DNA of 64,000 nt from Angiostrongylus vasorum (taxonomy: Eukaryota; Nematoda; Chromadorea; Rhabditida; Metastrongylidae), in the NCBI GenBank assembly GCA_018806985.1, contig JADANN010000097.1, forward strand, positions 1 through 64,000, read 5' to 3'. Both the position numbers and the translations under genes were made by a program. The number at the start of each line of letters is the position of its first letter. The first letter of the stretch is position 1. Shown here piece after piece: positions 56,641 to 64,000 of the stretch. Under the pieces are notes generated by a model that made no database searches, was not told the DNA's origin, and saw nothing but the letters and a program-made list of their open reading frames with translations.

Positions 56641-57290
56641 GACAGCGGCCGCATTGCGACACCCGAAAAGACTCGCAGGAGTGGGACTGTGTTCAAGCGC
56701 CGTAACTCTTCGCAGAATGCGAATTTCGTCGCGCAAACGCAATATTAAATATCTAAATATTATGCACACGAGTTAGAGTAGCGGACGAGTTGTCTGGAGC
56801 AACCTCGGGGAACGGGATTTTCTTTGCGCCGACGCCATTTTAAGCCGACTGTCAGTACTAGCGGGCGAGTTGCTGTAGTGCGGACGAGTTACTATAGCCA
56901 CGATGGAGCTTTCCGGCCACTAACGAGTTTTCCGCGAAAAACGAGGGAAAACGCGATTTTCGCAGCGACGACGCCATTTTTACTATGAGGGAGCGGATGG
57001 GTAAGTGTAGCGCGGGCGACTTTTCTGTTCGCGAGTCCAAAAATTGCCGAAACAACAGGAAAGCGCGGCAAAACGTTGCACGAAGCTTTAGCCTGAGTCT
57101 TAGGGGGGAGAGAAAGTAGCACGTGGCAACAAAGTCGCGCAATTTGAACTACTCGCCGAGAGCCCTCTAAAGTCGCTGAAACCTCCAAAAAACACAAAAA
57201 AAGACAAAAAAGCGCGGTAGATCGAAAGTGTGCAAAAAACGCGAAAATCGCCGAAATCTCGAAAAGTCGCCAGGTCGGCGGAACTCGTGG
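56641..57290. repeat. GC-rich unclassified sequence (right arm)
   Basis: Mirror of 12,557-13,207. A-run lengths near 57,185-57,210 differ by one from the left arm. Confidence 0.5.
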
Positions 57291-57460
57291 GTAAGCCTAA
57301 GCCTAAGCCTAGAGCCTACCTAGACCTTGACCAAGACCTAGACCTAGACCTAGACCTAGATCTAGACCTAGACCCTAGACCTAGACCTAGACCTAGACCT
57401 AGACCCTAGACCTAGACCTAGACCCTAGACCCTAGAGCTAGACCTAGACCTAGACCTAAA
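57291..57460 (-). repeat. Telomere-like hexamer array (right arm)
   Basis: GTAAGCCTAAGCCTAAGCC at 57,291-57,309, then GACCTA units to 57,460. The G-rich strand is minus and again points toward the palindrome centre. Directly followed by the RTE-A leader. Confidence 0.8.
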
Positions 57461-60400
57461 CGGCGAACGAAAATGAAACGCAATGAGATAATATGAAATA
57501 TTAAAAAGTAGATAATGTATTATGAGAGTATAGATAATGGAGATGCGCTCTATATTATGTATACGCGGAGGAGGAGCGCGGACCAAGTGGACATCATCCA
57601 AAGCTGTTCTTTCCAAGTGTTTTGTTTCACTACACCTAGCTTTAATTACCCACGTTTGAGTTCTAACATCTCTCCGAATCAACTAGTAGAAAGACCGAGC
57701 GAAGGATTCGTCGCCGAAAATACACCTCCCTCTGATCCACATCGTGTAGCGGCAGATCGCATTAAATTTCACTTGATCGCATTAAAAGAAACAAAAAATC
57801 AATAAGACCGACATACGTCAACTAAACAACGGGACCCCCTGTGATCCGTGGAGAAAAGGGCCCATCACGAAATGTCGACGGCGTTGGCTTTGTCGTCCAC
57901 CCGTCTCTTCTCTATCTCGTCGATTTATACGAGATCCTTTTTCCCCTTGCATAGCCGTCCTTCGTCTTCAAATGTCACATCATAAGAAGACCACTATCAC
58001 CAACTGCTACTCATCGACCGACGCACCTGATGAGTACGAACTAAATGCGTTTTACTATCAGTTGGAGGAAATCATCCGCAATGACAAAGAATTTGTTGCG
58101 GAGACTTCAACGCTAGAATAGGAAAAGCCAACGTGAGCTAGCACAGGATCGGAAATTTTGTGCGAAGAGAAAGAAATGAGAATGGAAACCCTCTCGCAGG
58201 GCACTTGTCAGCAGCACGTCCCTTCCATGGAAACTCGTTTTTCCAGAAGAAAGAAAACCGCCGCTGGGCATGGGTGTCTCCTGACAGCATGACTCAAGCG
58301 GAGATCGACCACATTCTGACAAACAGAACATGGTGCCCACTTGACACATCTGTAGCCCCCGTCATTCTGTACTGGTTCCGATCACCGCCTTCTTCGCGCG
58401 AAGATTCGATTCAGCCACAAGCTGAAAAAAGAACTCTCTTCTTCGACCACGACGAACAAGTTCAGCTGTATACGACGAGAACATTCTGAACGAAGTCCTA
58501 TCCAGACGTGACCGGCAGATTAAAGAGAACCCGACCGAAGACTACCAACTGCTTGTCGAAGGACTGAAAAACTGTGCCGAATTTGCCTCAGTTCCTCAAG
58601 CAAGAAGATCGGATTGCATCTTCGTCACTACTATGGAGTTGCTCGAAAGGAGAAGGAAGCTGAAGCTTGATCCTACTGCCACACGTTTAACAATGCTACT
58701 AACAAATGCCAGCTGCAGAATGGCTTTGCAAGAAGATCTACAACCGTACAAGCAAAAGAAACTACTGGAAGCAGCAGAGAAAAGAAGCAGTCTGAAAAAA
58801 TGCCGTCAGAACTTGTGTGGTTATAATGGTCCGCTGTTAGCCCTGATGAACGAAGATGCGGTCGTCAAAGTTCCCGCCATGATATGGAATTAATAGCAGA
58901 AACGTCCTATACCAACCTTTTCCGTTCTACAATACCCGTCCCGGACCCTAATATCACCGCCGGAGAAAAATCACTTGGAATTCTTCCGTCGGAGGTCCGA
59001 GTTGCGATAGAAAGCATGAAAAGAGGCACAGCTCCAGGACCCCATAATATTACCCCCGATTTCCTTATAGCTGGTGACCACAATTTACATGTACTTCCCG
59101 CAAATCGCAGGATAGCCTACCTTCAAAGGGAAAAAATCCTAGACCAGTGGAGGACGTTGCGTACGGTCATCCTGCATAAGAAAGGAGACCGAAGGGATCT
59201 TCGTAACTATCGTCCCATATGCTCGTTGAGTGTACTCTACAAGCTCTTCACGAAGATTATCCTCATGCGCATATCAAGGGCATTGGATGAGGCGCGACCA
59301 GTCGAGCAAGCAGGGATTTCGGAAAGGATTTTTGCTGTGTGGACCACATCCAAACCGTGTCCAGGGTCATCGAAGTTTGTCGGGAACACCACTTGCCTCT
59401 AGTCCTAACCTTTGTCGACTGCGAAAAAGCGTTTGACTGTGTCGAAATGAATGTAATCCTATCAGCGCTCGTCGACCAAGGAGTGGACCCGTCCTATACA
59501 AAAAATTCTATGCGACTGCTATCGGAACTGCACTCCGAAAATACAGCTTTTCCATCGACCTCTTACCATACCCATAGGAAAAGGGGTTCGACAGGGCGAC
59601 ACAATATCGCCAAAGCTGTTATGTGCCGCACTACAGTGGATAATGAAGTCACTCGATTGGGATGAGAAAGGCATATGTATTGCTGGTAAATTCCTATCAA
59701 GCCTTCGTTTTGCCGACGACATTGTCATCTCAAGTACTAGAGAAGCAGATATGGTGATCAATGAGCTGAACGAAGCGGGGGAAAAGTTCGGACTTCGTAT
59801 AAATCGAAAGAAGACCCAGTTCATGAAAAACCCAGGGTGCGAAGGCGTAAAAAAATTGAATTGGATGGCTCTTTCGTTGCAGAGGGCACCTCGTACGTAT
59901 ACCTTGGGCAATCAATTAACATGGAAAACAACATGAAGGAGAAAATAGATAGAAGAAGGAGAGCAACTTGGGCTGCATTCGGGCCTCTCAAAGAGGCCAC
60001 CGACCAACTGAAGGGCCCGAAAATCCGCACTCACCTTTTCGATTCTACGGTCCTCCCAGCGCTCTGTTATGCTGCAGAGACGTGGGTTGATACTCCAACC
60101 ACGTCAAGAATGTTTCACACTACTCACAGAGCGCTTGAGCAACATCTTCTGATATAACCGGCACTCTCAATATCTAGCCGGAATGCGAAGCTCTGACCTT
60201 CGAAATCTGTCACATCTTCGAGATCCAGGAGATTATACTTCCATAACGAAACATAGATGAGCCGGTCAAATAATGAGATGAACGGACGACAGATGGACGA
60301 AAAGAACACTAGAGTGGACTCCAAGAGAATGCAAACGTCCCTCAGGGCGAGTACCTACACATTGGGCGGACGTGTTCGTAAACAAAGTTAATCAGCTGTA

Positions 60401-60590
60401 CCCGCAGCTGCAGTTGTTTCACAGATCACGGTACGACACTGGCAATCGCAACCATGCTCGAGCAAGACCACCACCATGGACTACGATAGCGGGAGAAAAG
60501 AAAGAATGGCATATGTGCTGGGGCCCGCACAGCTCGTGAAGACGGACCGTCCAAGCATCCAAGTAGGTAAGTAAGCAAGTAAGTAAGTAC
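57461..60590 (+). mobile_element. RTE-A, nearly full-length RTE-type LINE (right arm)
   Basis: Mirror of 9,260-12,388. Leader 57,461 to about 57,760, coding part to the stop at 60,537-60,539, tetranucleotide tail 60,561-60,590 (AAGT/GTAA units). A degenerate hammerhead-like string (AAGGATTCGTCGCCGAAAA) lies in the leader at about 57,704-57,722. Confidence 0.85.
57745..60539 (+). pseudogene. RTE-A endonuclease/reverse transcriptase, frameshifted (right arm)
   Basis: Plus-strand counterpart of 9,310-12,100. YELNAFYYQLEEIIRND at about 58,035; RRRKLKLDPTATRL at about 58,650; GTAPGPHNITPDFL at about 59,025; LTFVDCEKAFDCVE at about 59,405; SLRFADDIVISST at about 59,700 with the catalytic DD at 59,715-59,720; NEAGEKFGLRINRKKTQFM in frame here (59,760-59,825) but broken in the left arm. 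Conversely a six-A run at about 57,793 and a five-T run at about 59,327 break frames that are open in the left arm. A further frameshift at the A7 run near 59,850 is common to both. C terminus ends with MCWGPHSS and a stop. Confidence 0.85.
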
Positions 60591-60988
60591 ACATAGCTTT
60601 TCTTCTACAAGGGTTTTTACAATCATTAAATGGATTGTCCAATGCATATTACGTCGTGCGTCAGCTGGGAAACGCCTGCTCAAAAGTGTCATTTCGAATG
60701 TGGTAAATCCAGCGGGGTCGTGCAAATGACGAAATCTATGCTTTCATTTGGAAGCTTAGATAAGAGCGAATCGTCCCTGTCATCCTACAAGAAACCCACT
60801 GATATAGTTGTTTACAGCTGAAGGGTGGAGCCCTGACTATCGTGGTCGTCTCTCATATTACATGGTTGCTGAGCATAGTTCTTTGAAGAACCCAAGATAG
60901 CTGAGCTTTGGTTCTCCCAGGTGTTCCCATAGGCAGTTTGCCGAATGTGTTTTAGACAAGCTATCGATTGATTAGTAAATAAAAAAAG
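60591..60988. other. Flank of RTE-A, no recognised feature
   Basis: Mirror of 8,861-9,259. Confidence 0.35.
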
Positions 60989-61259
60989 AGAAAGGCTTCC
61001 AGCGTTGATCATTTTCTGAGAGGTGCACCATGCATTCGACTTCATCAAGCATCACTAGTGGAATATCTATCTTATCTATATATCTGATTGAATGGATATC
61101 TGGCATATATATGTCCACTTACGAGTACCCAGATGTATCCAGTAAGTTCTACTATCCTAACAGACACGTCTCGTACCAATTTTTCCGTCCCCGGAAGAAC
61201 TAAACTGGGTGAGCCAGGGGTGCAGGGACGGATCCATGGGTTTTGCAGACACCTCAAAT
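60989..61259 (-). mobile_element. SINE1 copy, diverged (right arm)
   Basis: Mirror of 8,590-8,860, with an extra T at about 61,183 (TTTTTCC against TTTTCC). Confidence 0.65.
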
Positions 61260-61632
61260 TGCTGCTCTTTACGTGCCTCTATACGTGCCTCGGTTACAAA
61301 AGATGAGATAAAAATGTCTATGTTACAAATTTTTTTATTTCTTTGTTTAATACGACTTTTCTTCACATCTACTGCGCGGATGCCAGTACATCTCATATTC
61401 GATTCGACTTCCGGTATTCATCATGAGCCAAGGTCTTCCCACTTTTACGTGTGACTTCGGCTGCAGCGTGAGGAGTTTCGTTTCACCCTTGAATGTCGTA
61501 GAATGCTGATCGAATCGATTCTCATTGGTGTCCTTAGATAGCTAAGCTAGAGCCTTCCCACTTAAATTGCAAAAAGTTTCTCTTCAGACAAGACCGGTGT
61601 TAATTTCCCGATCATGGAATAATGTGAGGTTT
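61260..61632. other. No recognised feature
   Basis: Mirror of 8,217-8,589. Confidence 0.35.
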
Positions 61633-61701
61633 GGTGAGCCCATGGCGGGATCGGACCAGTACAATGCTCGTGATGACTCGCATCACTGCCACTGCGCTAT
61701 C
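61633..61701 (-). mobile_element. Truncated tRNA-derived SINE head (right arm)
   Basis: Mirror of 8,148-8,216. Confidence 0.45.
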
Positions 61702-62888
61702 AGTTTTATATGTTGCAAAACACTCTACTGAAAAAAAAACTGTCGAGGGCAATACACTTTGCAGGCCTTGCCTCTCCACTCAAATAAGGTATACACTTTA
61801 TCTCCGAAATTATAGGCCGAAGATAACGTGTTGGGCGCGACTAGCGCTTAGCCGCTATTAATAGCTATTAATTTTGCATAAACCATGTATTGATTTTGGC
61901 TGTTACACACGGACATTCTCACATCGAAAACAAATTTTCGCACTTTAGTTGAAAATGGAGTTTGATGCTTTAGTTTAAATTTATGCCCTGTGCGAAGGAT
62001 GTTCCTCGCCGCTGTTCGGGAAATAATGACTTCCGCGACTTTTTTACACCATACTGATTTTCTGAACAAATCATAGCAAACGACAAGGTGATAAGGCTCA
62101 TTGCAAATTACTTCTGAGCTACCACTTTAATTTAAAATTTCGCTTGCGAGTATGGCATGAGAAATCTGGTGGTTTGCCAAACCCACTCATTTCTATGGTT
62201 CGACATCCAGCCGTTGCCTTCGCATAGCAGCCCAGCAGCCTAGCGATTGAGTGTTTAATCGTCTTTAAAATTATTGTGGACATAGCTACGTGTCTATTTT
62301 TAATTCTTCGTTGATTTTTTTCTTTATTGTTCTACAATAGCTTCATTAAGTAGCCCTCTTCCTTCCTTTCTGCTCGAAGTACTTGACGAGGTCAGCTCGT
62401 TCACCGGCTTCTTAACACTTGCATACACCGTCTCAGTTCCAGGAATATACTTTTTTTGGATCAAGCGAATATTCGAACAGCGTCTCAGTGCAGATCACTC
62501 TCTAAATTTTCACATTCTTATTCAAAAATCTCTTCCAGCTAACTAATATAGTCGCAAAGAAAGCGATTCACAACGAAGCTAAGTGGACACGTGTGCAACA
62601 AAATATTTACGAACGGCTGTGTTGTGGAATTTTCCACTTGGGTCGCTCAAATGTGTTATTGTTTTGCTGTCCTTCAATGTTACCGATGAAATGTGATGGA
62701 ATCCGACCTTGTTCTTATTAGCATCCGCGTAGCGAAATCCAAGCATTGTACCAGAAGTACGTCCAATATAATCGCATTTGGTATGGGACCACCCATCGTC
62801 AATATAGAATTAGTCAGATGGCGCTGTGCACAACGTTGCTTGAAAATCTGAACGATGTTGATCTAGACGATTCTTGTATAAACAAATA
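61702..62888. other. No recognised feature
   Basis: Mirror of 6,961-8,147. Confidence 0.35.
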
Positions 62889-63242
62889 TTAGAAACATAA
62901 CTTCAACGAAGCTGAAATATTTGCAAATCTCTGGACCACAGGTGCCTATAACTATAGCCTCATCTTAACTGGGTTCAATGCCGATTCGGGCTCCCCAGAT
63001 CAATCCCGTTGACGGGTGATTGCTGATGGCAAAAAAGATCGATAGAACTAGCTGAGAGACAGGCGAAACGAAGGACCCGCATGGTGTGGTGGTGAACGCG
63101 TTACTCCCCGGAAAGGACAATAGCGCGTTTGTTCCCCACCATAGGCACCTGCGGTCCAGAGTTTTGCAAATATCTCAGCTTCGTTGAAGTTATATTTCGC
63201 AATATAACCTGCCATCAAAAAACAGTAGGCAGTAGGCAAAAA
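62889..63242. mobile_element. MITE-like element (right arm)
   Basis: Mirror of 6,607-6,960; inverted repeats at about 62,894-62,949 and 63,142-63,197. Confidence 0.65.
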
Positions 63243-63860
63243 GGTTAAAACAAATAGTAGAGTTAGAAATTAAACAAAAAAATAAAAGCTGTTTTACCAA
63301 CCCTCTTTCCTTTCTCAAAGTCGCCCTCTGGTATACCAATTTTCATGAACTTTATGAATGAATGGCCGAGTGAAAGTGGCGTATCACCAGTATCAGTCCT
63401 ATCATCTTGAAAACTGCATAACATCACGTGTTGTTCTTGGGAAATTCATAGACGGCGATCCTCGATGATGACTCATCGTTCATGCTGCTCGACAGTATTA
63501 GCCATGATCCCCCGATTATCCAGTCCTCCTTAAACACCATGACTCTCCTTTAACAGTCTTACTTACCTTCTATTCAAAAATGTTGTCTTCGTTTCTTTGA
63601 AAGAAAAATGACTTTCCCACAACTGACAATCGCGCACATTAGTCGGGCAAATAATACATCTCATGATGATCAAACATTGTTATTATGCCTTTTTAAAAGT
63701 AATATTTATAACAGCTTATTTAGCAGGCTCAGCAAGCGAATACCGGGAAGAATTTCTAGAAGGCGAAGCCACTGAAACGTTTGGTGCAATGGAATGAACC
63801 TTATACTGACAATTCATGTTTGCCTGAGGAGAAGACATTGACTTGTTCGCCACAAATACA

Positions 63861-63861
<1 letters not shown>
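63243..63861. other. No gene; degenerate hammerhead-like motif
   Basis: Mirror of 5,986-6,606. Plus-strand TCTAGAAGGCGAAGCC followed by ACTGAAACGT at about 63,755-63,783. Confidence 0.35.
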
Positions 63862-63908
<47 letters not shown>

Positions 63909-64000
63909 GCATAACTACAACTATAAACGCACATCTTTGTCAATTGATGGTCACCAGTCGCTGTGCTCCACGCAATTACAACAAGTCAATTTTTTTCAAA
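63862..64000 (-). mobile_element. SINE-L 3' end, cut by window edge
   Basis: (TA)n tail at 63,862-63,903 and the adjoining 3' segment of the element mirrored at 5,330-5,985. The arm continues beyond the window. Confidence 0.6.

Larger units (their letters stand above)
40844..64000 (-). repeat. Right arm of giant inverted duplication
   Basis: Reverse complement of the left arm, continuing past the window end. It begins abruptly inside the endonuclease region of RTE-B6 with the overlap ACGTCA at 40,844-40,849. Differences from the left arm include homopolymer changes at 54,095 (six A against five), 55,670 (five A against four), 57,793 (six against five), 59,327 (five T against four) and 59,777 (four A against five). 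A few substitutions and short indels also occur near 51,790-51,850. All mobile elements of the left arm are present here with strand inverted, so their insertions predate the duplication. Confidence 0.95.

Noticed and set aside
5849..64000. CRISPR array or prokaryotic operon
   Set aside because: No regularly spaced short direct repeats, no dense coding, no bacterial gene content. The repeats are eukaryotic LINEs, SINEs and MITEs.

Overview
The window looks like repeat-rich DNA from a strongylid, probably hookworm-like, nematode. The evidence is AT-rich sequence, two families of RTE-type LINEs (apurinic endonuclease plus reverse transcriptase) whose fragments resemble elements I associate with Ancylostoma and Necator, tRNA-derived SINEs, MITE-like inverted-repeat elements, and nematode telomere hexamers (TTAGGC). 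I recognise no host protein-coding gene in 64 kb. Nearly every ORF is a LINE fragment or the antisense shadow of one.

The dominant structure is a very large inverted duplication. The left arm (about 5,849 to 29,008) recurs as its reverse complement in the right arm (40,844 to 64,000). Mirrored coordinates sum to 69,841-69,852. The arms flank a single-copy 11.8-kb spacer. The right arm runs off the window, so each arm is at least 23.1 kb. The arms are nearly identical; most differences I read are plus or minus one base in a homopolymer. The right junction cuts an RTE-B endonuclease with 6 bp of microhomology (ACGTCA).

Layout, left to right. 1-768: partial copy of a unit found again at 16.6, 38.9 and 52.3 kb. 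769-2,865: unrecognised. 2,866-5,336: foldback element carrying two divergent tRNA-Arg-like sequences. 5,330-5,985: long tRNA-derived SINE with a (TA)n tail. 6.6 kb: MITE. 9.26-12.39 kb: nearly full-length RTE-A (minus). 12.39-12.56 kb: telomere-like array. 12.56-13.2 kb: GC-rich unclassified DNA. 13.2-16.6 kb: nearly full-length but dead RTE-B1 (minus). 16.6-17.5 kb: long SINE and flank. 17.5-19.1 kb: 3'-truncated RTE-B2. 19.2-22.3 kb: duplicated repeat with a MITE in one copy, an RTE-A leader with a hammerhead-like motif, and SINEs. 23-24.3 kb: decayed RTE-A. 26.2-27.9 kb: SINE and an RTE-B fragment between direct repeats. The spacer (29.0-40.8 kb) holds hammerhead-like motifs, RTE-B3 to B6 (all keeping 5' ends and lacking 3' ends), a second tRNA-Arg foldback with the one well-preserved tRNA-Arg(TCT), and a direct copy of the B2/SINE/B1 block. 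The right arm mirrors the left.

The functional logic is that of mobile DNA. Autonomous-type LINEs supply endonuclease and RT, SINEs and MITEs parasitise such machinery, and recombination or template switching between copies appears to have built mosaics and the giant palindrome.
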